Shown: piece by piece, positions 39,201-49,435 of the stretch
How positions within the stretch are numbered: the first letter of the stretch is position 1
Layout: every line of letters starts with the position of its first letter
NCBI GenBank assembly: GCA_014084085.1
Contig: NPFB01000001.1
Span: 444,277-508,276 of the forward strand
Length of the DNA: 64,000 nt
From: Hondaea fermentalgiana
Lineage: Eukaryota; Sar; Bigyra; Thraustochytrida; Thraustochytriidae
Direction of reading: 5' to 3'
Translations under genes and position numbers: made by a program
The notes under the pieces: generated by a model
What the model was told of the DNA's origin: nothing
What the model saw: the letters and a program-made list of their open reading frames with translations, nothing else
Databases searched by the model: none

Positions 39201-40540
39201 ACAAAGGTATCGTTGAACTCGTGCCAAGACTCCTCGCCGGTCCTTGCGACGGCATAGTAGTGTCCCGAATTGGCACCGCCCTGGTGAACAATGATGGCGG
39301 AGAGTTTGAAGCTCGTCGGAGTTTTCGCGGTGGCAGAGGCGTCGCTGGACCCAAGAGGGTCATGTTCCGTGTATTGTTGGGGCTGCAAAGCTGCCTTGCA
39401 CGCGAGGAGATCTTCGCAGAGCGAGTCTGAAATCGAGTCTTCGGCGAGATTGGGTTGGGGCTCGTTGTCTTCGCATGGAGAGAGCTCGCTGCCGTTCTTG
39501 GCGTCCTCGCGGTCATCCAGGCCGAGGAGAGGCGCGACGTCAATACGAAGAGGAATGTCAAGAGAGTCATCGATTTTACTTCGCCTGCCTGTTTCCCAGT
39601 CAAACTCGAAGCGCTTGAGGTGAAGAACGAGTGTGGAGGGCAATTTGACGAGGCGATGACCCTTGACGGCATCGGTCTTCATGTCGCAATGCTCGCAAAA
39701 GTACTGATTGTCACCCTCGAGACGCTCCACCTGAACAAAGTCCTTTAAGGCAGCGGGCACTGAATCTGCATCTTGAACGACGAGACTGAGGTCTTGAAAG
39801 TCTTCGCGACGCGCTCGTCGATGGGAGCAGCGGAGGCATCGAATATAGTCGACAAGAGATCCTTTAAAAGGTTCGGTGAGGGCCTTGCCCTCTCTGGCCT
39901 GCTCAAGAGAGTCAAAGAGTACACGCGCAAGTTCCTGGACATCTTGTTGTTCAAAGGCATCTCCGTCAGACCAGCCAAAACTTGTGGTGAGATCATTCGT
40001 CGTCACGGCGGCCTCTTCGGCAAACTGAAGGCGAGCAAAAAGTCGCTGCACTTGCAGTGGAATACACATGGTCTCGGTGTCATCATTGTTGCCCTTTTCG
40101 TTCTCGACTTGGGCAGTGTCTTCCTTGTCGCCCTGAGTTTTAGTGTTTGTCGTGTCTTCATTCTTGTCAGGGCCACCTTGTTGCGGCGGTGGCTTGACCC
40201 AGTCATAAATGCGTTCCCGAAATGTTTTGGTAAAGAACAAGGTCTGCAGAAGCGAGTTGAGATAGCACGTTGCGCCCTGGTTGTGAAGGCCAACTATTTC
40301 TGTAGAAAGCCGGTCGCATGGGTCGAGAGCGTGGGCTCCATGTTTGGCCACGAAGGCGTCGAGTACGCGCTTGTTGGTGTCGTGTTTGGCAAAGTCGTAT
40401 TCTGCGCCAGTAGCTTCACAATCGCCCAAGTCAGCGCTGTCGAAGGAAGAGCCGGATGACAGACTTGCGGAGCTCTGGTTGCTGCCGCCGCTGCTTGCAG
40501 AGCGCGCCGACCGTCCCGAGGAGGAGGACGGCAAGTACAT
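36269..40540 (-). CDS. USP47: USP47-like ubiquitin-specific protease with an added Tudor-like segment
   Basis: 1423 residues from the first in-frame ATG (40540). It removes ubiquitin from substrates by Cys-protease chemistry. The catalytic domain begins with the Cys box NQGATCYLNSLLQTLF (near residue 70) and carries the USP47-typical SFGWSDGDAFEQQDVQELARVLFD. It has two CxxC zinc pairs (CLRC, CEHC), LVLHLKRFEFDW, and the His box GGANSGHYYAVAR with the following WHEFND and AYMLFYTRE. The middle third contains weak ubiquitin-like repeats, as in USP47/USP7. An unusual part near residues 1150-1200 (VLAKDPQWKRFFPGTIF then DTFAVDFDDGD) looks like a Tudor domain, a peptide-methylation reader. The C-terminus is basic, Ser/Pro-rich and disordered. 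The N-terminus has a Ser-rich tract. A divergent + strand gene starts 1.2 kb to the right. Confidence 0.92.
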   Translation of the reverse strand: MYLPSSSSGRSARSASSGGSNQSSASLSSGSSFDSADLGDCEATGAEYDFAKHDTNKRVLDAFVAKHGAHALDPCDRLSTEIVGLHNQGATCYLNSLLQTLFFTKTFRERIYDWVKPPPQQGGPDKNEDTTNTKTQGDKEDTAQVENEKGNNDDTETMCIPLQVQRLFARLQFAEEAAVTTNDLTTSFGWSDGDAFEQQDVQELARVLFDSLEQAREGKALTEPFKGSLVDYIRCLRCSHRRARREDFQDLSLVVQDADSVPAALKDFVQVERLEGDNQYFCEHCDMKTDAVKGHRLVKLPSTLVLHLKRFEFDWETGRRSKIDDSLDIPLRIDVAPLLGLDDREDAKNGSELSPCEDNEPQPNLAEDSISDSLCEDLLACKAALQPQQYTEHDPLGSSDASATAKTPTSFKLSAIIVHQGGANSGHYYAVARTGEESWHEFNDTFVSQVDEDEVKRMCRPGGCLADGGAYMLFYTREGDESAQGLARSVMPRQDLIDWVQQRNEQRSFLRRVRAMDNKLVRIRVIASAAVDSNHRAIPNMPTSTVITLHGGKATPADVKNRAYRQLVPQAAAEVCPLVRCRLRRVRENMHRIGAVIEETEDRTLEELGFVGQATLLLEICPPWIKAQEDAKELVGDSSTTDVAGLVQVRLFMWDSNLCQPLPLRAGRCESNLLSTDSTYSLHTSMLPIVLPESLTLTQARTFIAGILDIDATDLRLLRAKDLLHNKRSTSDRAVEVLEESLQDTGVAFGQVFHSGDGVLIARESQQSASAVANAYDEAMSYLEVSFNDPRLNQRGEPVQYEHSIRVKREMTLCTLKERLLQSLDKDLDSDQFHLRSAAKAPQIKDTSQTVEQAGFSDHSVVHLGKGKPIPAGKMLMRIFLRNSPEVAARVFVPERALIDDVRAAVSMELKVSSVRIFDRSPRGEEGDELHDGMPMRRLADGRSVFVELGPSTQEPSQEISDELKAAPNHDKNSNVKGEPALQNPSQEPVCEHETTTSLNKSSFDETEPVKDTGHQSCSQRGNPLKAAMKVKPPTWQLDSDGVENFTELTPGHASRASLQRVPSLDLASLPPVDERTSYQEEFEAQKDQWSESWRAAAEAEAAGLDQEDSLEPRQSPSKSKLLEENVFAPGARVLAKDPQWKRFFPGTIFSHCQDSDTFAVDFDDGDRLESVSRAYLRAQASHQALPQAGPTADVSLAHADMQEHETVREGADAMQVVEDNHQDNDRENEEQDNNTEAGSAQDIVRGLEASDDLCPADKKARRREKIATRDFRLQLLHMEASAAPTNNFNPEPVIEPIKPTRAQSSPSRSRARVYLSDGQSRQNRVQSSKISRPKTLEPLAARPQASVIPGPRDPLEVAPQSRIPRLAALRPSNKVGPNALASPRVPFKHSARVLRDARLEPSHQEDDPTLSQAASSLPRLER

Positions 40541-41776
40541 GGTGCAGCGCTGCGTTCGAGGACGCACGCACTGCCGGCGAGCTCTCTACGCTGGACGCTC
40601 GATCAGTTGCGAGCGCAGCCGCCACCCGTGTGACGATTGCCTTACTGATCTCCTCGTGATAATTGACCGTTCGCACACCGATAGGCTTGGCCAAGGGAGG
40701 CCGGCCAGATAGGCCCTTTCAACGTTCTGGAGGGAGGGAAAGAAAAAGGACGTTAATATGCTCTAAGAGTGGCGTGTGCTCGCGGTCCCTATTTGTCTTC
40801 CGTCCAGGCTTGTTCACTGACTGTCCGAATGACTGATTAACGTGCTGGCGGTTTCTCCACGGCACGCCATTTTCCATCATCAGAACTGCTCTTCCCGCCG
40901 CCGACGAAACGCACGCCCCGCAGCAAGCAATCAAACGAGCCAACAAACGAGCCATAAAAAATCATACAAGCATAATAATACGCAAGCGAGCGCACCCGCG
41001 CGCGGGGTCGTACATCATTTTCCCGCCCTCGCCCTCGGCCGCAGCAATTTCGCCACGCTCCGCTGCTCCTCCTCCTCCTCCAACCAACCCACCCAGCGAG
41101 CGAAACGAGCCCCAGCACAAGGCGGCAGACAACTCCTCCCTCGCTCGCCTCCCCCGCCTGCCCCAGCTCCTGCAAAAAGCCTCTCCCCCCGCGCTGGCGC
41201 GCCCGGCACTTTACCATAACAGCATTCGCAAGGTCCCCACTCCATTGCATTTGACCGTTCGCGCCGCTGGGTCGACCCGCCGAAAGCGGGCTCCACCCGG
41301 CAGCGGCCCTCGCGGCCTCAAACGACAAACACGAACACGCGAACGGAGTCTCGCGCGAGGCCGCGGCCGGGGCCAGAAGCGGCGCGAGGCTGCGCTCGGG
41401 GGCTCTCCGCGCCGGCCCGACTCGGCTGAAGAGGCTGCGCGGAGCCGAGCCGAGCGGGGCCGAGCCGAGCCGAGTCCGGCGGTTTGGGCCCGGCTCGGTT
41501 TGGGGTTGCGGCGGTCCTTGCTTGTACACGGAGGACTACGACGAGGAGGAGCGGCGCCCGGACTTCTTGGAGGAGCAGAGCCGCGACGAGGAGGCGGGGC
41601 TGCACGCGGCACTGGGGCTGGCACGAAGAGGCGGAAATCGACTGGCGACTGTGAGGACGCGAAGCAAAGCCCAGACGGCGGCGTGAAGGCCTCGAGGCGC
41701 GGTGCGGTCGGTGTGCACGTGCGGGCTGGAGGCTCGGGCTGGATAGCCGCTCGCGCTCGCGCTCGCGCGTGCAAAC
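40541..41776. other. 1.2 kb spacer between divergent USP47-like and cNBD-phosphodiesterase genes
   Basis: No gene supported. It holds short GAAC/AGCGAGC-type repeats, CTCCTCCTC runs (about 41068-41080) and, on the right, GC-rich leader with GCCGAGCC repeats (about 41440-41475) and GCTCGC repeats (about 41748-41768). Both promoters must lie here. Confidence 0.6.
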
Positions 41777-44700
41777 ATGGGCGCGGGGGCGTCGGCGGCG
41801 GTACCGGGCAACAGCAACGATGCAGAGTCTGTCATGGTGCCGACGCTGGTGAGCTCTGGGAAGATGATGGCGGGCCAGAGCTATTATATTGAGCCGAGCA
41901 AATGCATCAATCTGGATCTCCAGGTGGAGGTGTCGCGAATCGATGCAGCCGTGGTGGCGCTTCCGCGCGGGGGCGTGCTCGTGAATTACGGCAAAGGTAC
42001 GGTGCAGTTCGGCCTACCTCCAGAAACAATTAAAGACTCTCTGAGCTGGGGCCTGAGCGTCCCAACGACCTTTGTGATTCTTGGTGAGGAAATGTTTGAC
42101 CGACAGCTCGGCATTAATATTGCCGAGTTCGAATTTCCCGCGTACTTTAACTTTTTCGTCTTTGGTAAGCGAGTGACTCTCATCACAACCAAGAACGTAG
42201 AGGACCGCGTTCGACGCATCTTCCAGGAAACGCTCTTGGGCCCCAAGCCGGGATCCTATGATCTAAGCGAGGATTTTGCAAGCGACTTGCCTGGCGGTAT
42301 GCTATCCAAGAGCAACCAAGCCACACATTGGCCAGATTTTACGCTTGAGGGTCTGGCGCTTGACAAGCAACGCGAAACGATCACCGTGGACGCTCTCCTC
42401 AATTTTGCAAACATTGATGAGCCACCACACACAAGCTCTTCCATGCATGCGTGGTCGGGCGAGAAGCAGAACCCAAACACGGTCGCAGGAGGCGCGTCTG
42501 CTCCTGACGGCGATAAGAACAATGAAGACGATCCTCTTTCGACCGCGAGTGAATTGGATGACGTTGACAATGGTGCTTCACGAATGATGCCCACTGGGGC
42601 GTCCACCCATGTTCACGGAACGGAAATGGACGATTCGATTGCGCGACTTGCCGATGTGGGCAAGGTCATCTTGGACAAGGAGCGAAACACGTATGTAAAA
42701 TACAACGCAATGCTGAAAAAGTACACTGTCCGCGAGGGTAAGCGGACAATTGCGCAGGTAGACTATCGCTTTCTGAAACCCCGTATCAAGCCGCGGCGCG
42801 CGATCCAGCACGAGCCCTTTGACATTCCGCTATTCGGAGTCACGATGCTGGGCGCCTCGCACGGATTCGATCCAAAGGGAACAACAACAGGCTTCGTAGT
42901 GTGGGTAAATCGTCGTGGCATCATGGTTGACCCTCCTCCCGACAGCGCACAAGTTTTGCGTGATCTTGCGATTCCAGCACGTCTCATTGATGGTATGATT
43001 CTCACGCACTGCCACGCAGACCACGACGCTGGAGCCTTCCAGAAAATTCTGGCCGAATCCTCGATCAAAATTTACACGACGCAAACCATCATGGACTCCT
43101 TTATTCGCAAATACTCTGCGATTTCCAACTTGGACGCGAATTTTTTGCGCGGGCTCTTTGTATTTGAGCGCGTGAAGATTGGCGAGACAAAGACGATCCA
43201 CAACGGAGAGTGGAACTTTCACTATAGTCTTCACGTGATTCCTACGATTGGCTTTGAAGTCAAGTTCAAGGGCGAAGGTTTGGTGTACTCGGGGGATACG
43301 TGTACGAGCCCCAAGCTTTTCGAGCGAATGCGCCGGGAAAAGAAAATTGGCGCTGGCCGCTACGAAGACTTGGTCAAGCGGTCACCCGTGGCTCGACACC
43401 GGCATCCACATCGCGACGTGGACGGGAGCATGACACCCGGGTACGCGCCGCACATTCTGCACGAGGCCGGCGTCCCCCCTATTCACACGCCATTGGAGAC
43501 GCTTGCACGCTTGCCCAAAGAAACTCGCGAACGACTCTTTGTTGTGCATGTGGACCAAAAGCAACTTAGCGATGGCAAATTCGCGCGCAAGCTCAAGACA
43601 ATCCCACAGTGGGCCACCATGCACATAAGCGTCGGGCAGCCGGAAGTTGACGAGACGACAAGCTCGCTCGAGCCGCTTCTCAGCACGGTGTCGTTTTTCC
43701 GCGTTCTTCGCTCTCCGGGCGCGATCGAAGCACTCTTGGACCTCTCACTAATCAAGTTTTACTCTCGAGGCACGGTGCTCTTGACAGCTGGGGATACGTG
43801 GGATCGCGCGTACATTGTGCGCGCTGGCGTTGCGCACGAGGGCCAAATCAGCCTGGGGGGCCGCCATAGTGCAAGCAAGTTTCCCGGTTCACATCCCTTT
43901 CGCACGAACTCCAATTCCGATGAACCCGACAAGCGTGTCGAAACGTCCGGGGCCGAGGACCGTGCGGACTCGCTGTCCGGAAGCAGCAGTGGTGTGGGAT
44001 TGGTATCGGATCAGGGCGAAAGCTTGATGGACGCAATTGAGGGCGTCCCGTCAGCTCTACCAGACTCCGAAGAGCAACCGCTGCAAGCAAACAACCCAAA
44101 GCCCTTGCCATCGGTGAATGAAGACGCGCGTCTGGAGAGCCTGCGCGTGTCGTACATGGGGTCGATGCACAAACCCACTCGATACTATGTGGGAGACATG
44201 TTCGGTGAGGAAAGCCTCATGGTGGAAGACCAGGGCCATGACAATTTTGGCGGTGGCGACTCGCAGCGATCGCAGGCCGTGCGAACCGTGCAACACGACA
44301 TTGTCGCTCTCACAGACCTGTACACTTTGGAGCTACCTCGAGAATCGATGCTGCCGTATCTGCAGTCGACGGAGCTGGGGCGAACGATTTTGGAGAATCT
44401 CAATACTGTGGCACGGGCGCGTTGTATGGAAACGTGGAATACAATTCGCCTGAACGCGACGCTGGAAAGGACCATGACACGTGTCCAGCAACAGGAGTTT
44501 CAAAAGCTCCTTACTGCGCCGCGCAAACTTGGGCGCCACGAGGTTCTCTTCCCTGGCGGCATCAAACAGGAATATGTGTATTTGGTCTCTTCGGGTGTGG
44601 TCAATTTCTTTTGCAGAGATCGTAGTGCGGAAGTGGATAGCGCCGGTCCTGACGATCAGGCGAACCAAGAGAATGTGGATTTCGTGGCTGGGGCGTTGCT

Positions 44701-44863
44701 GGGTGACGTAAACTGTCTCAAGGACAATACCATTGCGCACCATGTGCTCACCTCCAAGAGTTCGAGCGTTGTGTACGAGATTGCGCGGATTGACATGCTC
44801 AACTTCCTCAACCGTTTCCCTGGCGTAAAGTTGCAATGCATCGACCGCAAGTACGTCGTCTAA
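41777..44863 (+). CDS. metallo-beta-lactamase cyclic-nucleotide phosphodiesterase with two cNMP-binding domains
   Basis: 1028 residues, ATG at 41777. The start MGAGAS fits an N-myristoylation signal (Gly2, Ser6), predicting membrane attachment. Residues about 1-340 have no recognised domain. A metallo-beta-lactamase fold follows (about 345-620) with the zinc motif H411-x-H413-x-D415-H416 (THCHADHD), a later GDTCTSP segment and a HEAGVPPIHTP segment. Two cyclic-nucleotide-binding folds come after: one from about 650 (SRGTVLLTAGDTWDRAYIVRAG) split by a roughly 100-residue disordered insertion before YYVGDMFGEESL, the other at about 910-1025. This architecture matches Dictyostelium PdeD/PdeE (GbpA/GbpB), where cGMP or cAMP binding stimulates hydrolysis of the nucleotide. 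The present protein probably does the same at a membrane; nucleotide preference cannot be read. It is divergent from the USP47-like gene. Confidence 0.85.
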   Translation: MGAGASAAVPGNSNDAESVMVPTLVSSGKMMAGQSYYIEPSKCINLDLQVEVSRIDAAVVALPRGGVLVNYGKGTVQFGLPPETIKDSLSWGLSVPTTFVILGEEMFDRQLGINIAEFEFPAYFNFFVFGKRVTLITTKNVEDRVRRIFQETLLGPKPGSYDLSEDFASDLPGGMLSKSNQATHWPDFTLEGLALDKQRETITVDALLNFANIDEPPHTSSSMHAWSGEKQNPNTVAGGASAPDGDKNNEDDPLSTASELDDVDNGASRMMPTGASTHVHGTEMDDSIARLADVGKVILDKERNTYVKYNAMLKKYTVREGKRTIAQVDYRFLKPRIKPRRAIQHEPFDIPLFGVTMLGASHGFDPKGTTTGFVVWVNRRGIMVDPPPDSAQVLRDLAIPARLIDGMILTHCHADHDAGAFQKILAESSIKIYTTQTIMDSFIRKYSAISNLDANFLRGLFVFERVKIGETKTIHNGEWNFHYSLHVIPTIGFEVKFKGEGLVYSGDTCTSPKLFERMRREKKIGAGRYEDLVKRSPVARHRHPHRDVDGSMTPGYAPHILHEAGVPPIHTPLETLARLPKETRERLFVVHVDQKQLSDGKFARKLKTIPQWATMHISVGQPEVDETTSSLEPLLSTVSFFRVLRSPGAIEALLDLSLIKFYSRGTVLLTAGDTWDRAYIVRAGVAHEGQISLGGRHSASKFPGSHPFRTNSNSDEPDKRVETSGAEDRADSLSGSSSGVGLVSDQGESLMDAIEGVPSALPDSEEQPLQANNPKPLPSVNEDARLESLRVSYMGSMHKPTRYYVGDMFGEESLMVEDQGHDNFGGGDSQRSQAVRTVQHDIVALTDLYTLELPRESMLPYLQSTELGRTILENLNTVARARCMETWNTIRLNATLERTMTRVQQQEFQKLLTAPRKLGRHEVLFPGGIKQEYVYLVSSGVVNFFCRDRSAEVDSAGPDDQANQENVDFVAGALLGDVNCLKDNTIAHHVLTSKSSSVVYEIARIDMLNFLNRFPGVKLQCIDRKYVV

Positions 44864-46058
44864 GTAAATTCATGAGTAGACACCAAGAAAAGTTACCATT
44901 GCGGTCTGTATGCATCAGTGAAGGTCTTGTTCCGAAGAGATCGGCATCACGCTGACGGCGTTTGCTCCGATCAGAAGGTTCATCCTTTTGATTGGGCAAA
45001 ATGAGCTCCCCGCGCATCAAGTTTCCTGGGGAGAAAAGTCGGATTCAATGCGAGAAAGTCATCGTCAAATAAATGATGCTAGGTCCCCAAAAATCCGACG
45101 CAAGCCCGCCGTGTGTGTGTGACCTGCGTCGCTCTCAAGCCCGTATGGAGCTGAGATCCCATCGCCATAGAATCGCGGGAGATTATTCTCGAGGTGCAAC
45201 AATTGCATAATCAAGTTTCCGCAGTCACCTGCGCACCACAGCGATACTATTTTCCCCTTGCACGCACGAACCTTCTCGCAATCACTTGCTTGACAACATC
45301 TTTGCAATCGCTTCAAGAGCGCGAGACCTGGTCGCCGTCAATCTGCCACACATACATCTGTGTCCATCAATGCTCGTAGGTGGCGCCGCTGTCAAGAGAC
45401 CGTGAGATGCATGGCTTCACGTTAGACTAGGCATGGTTTGGGGGCCAGGATCGCGGATTTGGCCTTTAGCATCCCGACCGTCGCCGCGTCAAACAAGAGT
45501 CCGGATTGCTGCTCCTCGTGCAGCTGACCTTCCGCATGCTCGCTTGTTCCCTCTCTTGCTCGCTCAACTTTAATCGCAAGTCATTTGTCGTAAGCACAGA
45601 AGTCAACTTTTACGAGGCCGCCGTGGTCGACCTCGGCAAGTGCGCCCTCCCCGCAACGTATTGAGGTCGCAACAGTGCGCGTACGAGCAATTTTTGTCCT
45701 CTTTTATGCGCTCGTAGAACCTGTGCGGCGGGCGTTCCGGTTCTGCCTTGTTGCGAGTTAGTACTACCCAAGGTCGCTGTGGTCTGGCTGCTCGGAGAAC
45801 AAAATTCGCGGCAAGGTGCAGGCGCAGTTGCAGGCGGATTTGGCAAGCGGCGGGGCGCGGGACGGCCAGCACGCGCGCTTCCCGTGTTGGCCGTTCGTTC
45901 GTGGCGGTCGGAAGCAAGCGACAGCACGGCGAAGCTGGGAAAGTTTGGAAGGACGCCGGCGGCGGCAGCTGCAGAGAAAGTCTTCTTCCTTCCTTCCTTC
46001 CTTCCTTTCGACACACTGCGCATGAATCTTTGGCGGCTTGCTTGGCTGTGAGCGCGGC

Positions 46059-46087
46059 GTGATGTGATGTGATGTGATGTGATGTGA
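46059..46087. repeat. (GTGAT)n pentanucleotide array
   Basis: Five copies of GTGAT followed by a GTGAC variant. Confidence 0.85.
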
Positions 46088-47640
46088 CGTCTTGAGCCAG
46101 AGAGAAAGCGTGATCTTCGTGCGGCTCTTCCGTCCGTACTTCATGCGCCGAGCCTCGTCCCTCTCGCTCAACGCCTTGCAATGCTGCGGCATCGTTATCG
46201 CTCCCTTTGTCCCTCGCTCCTGTGCCGAACCTCGAGACGAAGTTGCTGTTGCTCGCGGTCGCAGTCGGCAGCGCAGCCAGCCTGGCCAGGCCGCGCCGGC
46301 ACGCGGCCTCGTCGCGTGCCGCGCGGCAGCCGCCATCACCAGTAGTTCTGCACGGGACCTTGCAGTTTTTTTTTTCCTTTCGTCCGCAGCCCGGCATGCG
46401 CCGCTCGCATCAGGCCGCCGACGCACTAGGGAAGGATAATTCGCACGGGGCGGTAGTTAGTGCGCCAACAGTGTGCGTTCACGGCTGCGCCGTGCATTTT
46501 TTTTCCCACGTGCGCCGCCTCTTCATTCCGCGCCGTGCCGCGAGGCCGCCCAGGCAGGTGGAACTTTGAAGTCACTCCCGCGCGCTGCCCCGCGGGGCAA
46601 CCTTGGCGAGCCTCGAAGAACCCGCCGCCGCGTGCCGAGACGCGCTGCAGCGAAAAGAGGGAGGGAAAGCAGACGCACGGTTACTGCGTCTGCAGGGCCT
46701 GCGGTGGCTGGTCCTGGGCCATGTTCTGTGAACACTTGGCTGACCTCGCGGACGACGAAGGAGCGGACGGACGGACGGATGGATAGACAAACGAAAGGGC
46801 GTGCGCGAAGAAATGCGGAGCGACAGGCAAGCAACGGAGGCTCGCGCAGGCGAAGCGACGAGGCTTGGGCTTTGAAAAAAGAGCTGAGCGACACCCCCCT
46901 TCCCCCACTACTATGTAAGGAGGGGCCTCTTTTCACCACCCGGAACCCCACAGCGCACGAGCAGGAACGATTCTGGTACTTCTCTTCGCCACCCTGCCAA
47001 GCAATTTGACTGTGAATGAACGAACTTGCTTGAGCAGTGGTCGGCTCCTTGTCCTCCTCCTGCTTCTTCTTCTGCTTCTCCTCCTGCAAGCAAGCAACCA
47101 ACCAAGTGTTTTTCCATGCAACTCACTTCGCTCTGGCTGGTTTTCTTCGAGCCCGGGTTCTCGGCGGTACAAGCCGGCGGGCCGGACGGATCGCTTTGCG
47201 AGACCTGGCCAACCCAATTGGGGTGGCTGGCTCGCGTCGCGCAGCGAGGCCGGATCTCGACGGGCCCCGACCAATCTTCGCCGGTTCTCTGTCTGCAGGC
47301 TGCTCGCGAGCGCGGATTCCGGACCGCCAGGGCGGCACGGGCCATTGGCAAGACAAGCAAAGCAGGGCTCGCCTCACAGTCAAGTGGCGCCGCGTTTTTT
47401 CTCTGCACAGGATTCCCTGCCAATGCGCCACGGCTTTGCAAGGCGCCGAACGGGGGGACGCTCGTTCGTTAACGCATACATATCGGGCGGCACGGGGGAA
47501 CCGGCGCGCGAAGCCAGCCGTTTGGAATAACAATAAAAAGGGGGAAAACATGAACAAGAGGGCAAGAAAGGGGAGCCCAAGGTAAAGGCAATCGAGCGGG
47601 ACAACGTGACGCGTGGGCAGGTCTCGGCGGGGTACGCACC

Positions 47641-47735
47641 GGAACGAACGAACGGACGATCCGCCAAGCGCGCGAACGAACGAACGAACGGACGGACGAG
47701 CGAACGAACGTCTGTCTGTCTATCTCTCTGTCTGT
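47641..47735. repeat. (GAAC)n / (CGGA)n / (TGTC)n compound array
   Basis: GAAC, GGAC and TGTC units succeed each other within about 95 bases, a compound tetranucleotide locus. Confidence 0.75.
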
Positions 47736-48347
47736 CCGAACGTACAAGCGACGCTAAAAACTGCACTCAGCGCAGCGCCTCCGGGGGGGCTGGCGCATGA
47801 TGCACAGCTCTGCGCTGCGTCACCGGCAACACAGTACCGCGCAGTACTGTGCAATTCATTGTCTCACTCCTTCCTTGCCTCGGCCGATGTTCCATTCCGC
47901 CAGCTTCAGTCAGTCAGTATTCGGTCATTCACATTCATCCCTTTTCCCACTGCTTGAGCCGTTTCGAAGAACCTGCAGCTGCACTGCTTGTGTCGAGATT
48001 CCCTTCTTCCTGCCGCCCCACAGCGCGCGCTAACTGAGTCTGTGTGTGCAGCATGTGTGCGCGGCGCGCAGCGACGAGGTTTTTCCCAGCGAAAAGTCGC
48101 GGCGGCCGGGCGGCGCACCTGCAAGCGCATCCGCCGCCGCGCGAGCAGCGCTGCGCAGAGCGGGGCCGCCCGCCGACCGGGCGCGCTTCTTCTTTCTACC
48201 GAATTGGGCACGAGCGTTCGTATCCGACGCGGTGCCTCAGTCGTAGCGAAGCGCAACGGCCACCTGTCTGAGGCTGCCGCTGGCGGCAGGCCAGCTGTCG
48301 CGTTGCACAATGTGCCTGCGCGAACCCTGTTATTATTTACTCATTCC

Positions 48348-48372
48348 ACTGCACTGCACTGCACTGCACGGT
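48348..48372. repeat. (CACTG)n pentanucleotide array
   Basis: Four copies of CACTG, in the spacer upstream of the Mpv17-family gene. Confidence 0.8.
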
Positions 48373-49039
48373 ATTACACTTGCACGGCATTGCATTGTGC
48401 AACCAGCACATCATGACATTTGCAAACGAATCGTCCGGCGGAAGACGAAAAGAGGGTCTCGCGAGGCGCTCCGTCGCTGCGCTGCTGCTGCTTTTCCTGC
48501 TTGCGATTGGCGAGTGGTCCGCCCATCACAACACCACCACCATCGCACCGTCTTCGTCGTCCCTTGCCCCTTTCCTCCGCAGTAAAGAACCCCCGTTTCC
48601 CTCCTTCCCGTCGCCGTCATCATCCGCACCGTCAGGCAAGCAGCCAGACAGGCAGGCCAGTCTCCTCGGCAACCATCATTTTCTCCACCCCTGTTTCTGC
48701 TTCAGTTCTCCGCCCGCGCATATGCGAGCGAACACGATGCGCGAGACCGGTTTCCCAGTTCCACCGGCTAACTTACAAGTCGAACAAAAACTTGCAGTTG
48801 CATGTTGGCAACGAGCCGCGCGCCGCCGACGTCCGCCTCTCCCGCCAGCGCGGCGACGCGCAGGCTGTCTGTCCTGTATCTCCATCGTGCCGGCCTCAAC
48901 GCCTCCCTCCCTCGCTCCCCTCGCGCCTCGTTTTCTGCGCCCTGCCGCCGCCTTCCCGCCTCCACACGGTTCCGCCCCGCACACCCCCGCAGTCCGCCAG
49001 CGCACCCCCCGCGCACCCCGGTGTGCGCAGGTGCGCGCC

Positions 49040-49139
49040 NNNNNNNNNNNNNNNNNNNNNNNNNNNNNNNNNNNNNNNNNNNNNNNNNNNNNNNNNNNNN
49101 NNNNNNNNNNNNNNNNNNNNNNNNNNNNNNNNNNNNNNN
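49040..49139. other. assembly gap (100 N)
   Basis: Exactly 100 unknown bases. Flanks are extremely GC-rich (GTGCGCGCC on the left, TTGCGGCGCTGGC on the right) rather than a simple repeat, suggesting loss through GC-rich secondary structure. Confidence 0.99.
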
Positions 49140-49372
49140 TTGCGGCGCTGGCAGAACGGCGCCGCACGCCCCGGAACTCGCCCACACGCGCACACCGGCG
49201 GCGTGAAGTCGCGCGGGCGGCGCCATTCTGGCGCCAGACGTGCGCGGGCGGCGCGCGGGCCCCCAGGAAGAGACCGCAGTACGGCGGCGGGCGGGCGCGC
49301 GAGTGCGGCCGGCACCTGGTCCTCCCTCCTCCCGCCTCCCTGGCTGCTGCTTTCCGCTCGGGGCGCGAAACG

Positions 49373-49435
49373 GCGCTTGCGCGCGGCCATTCTGCACTTG
49401 CGCGCGGCGATTCCGCACTTGCGGAGGCCGCCATA
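49373..49435. repeat. 21-base GC-rich tandem repeat
   Basis: Two clear 21-base units (49373-49393 and 49394-49414: GC(G/A)CTTGCGCGCGGC then (C/G)ATTC(T/C)) and a third diverged unit from 49415. It lies about 570 bases before the Mpv17-family ATG. Confidence 0.75.

Noticed and set aside
43370..43450. Possible pair of compensating frameshifts in the metallo-beta-lactamase gene
   Set aside because: The in-frame stretch (SPVARHRHPHRDVDG) looks odd and another frame reads more smoothly, but both sides are in the same frame and no stop is met, so a divergent loop is the simpler reading.
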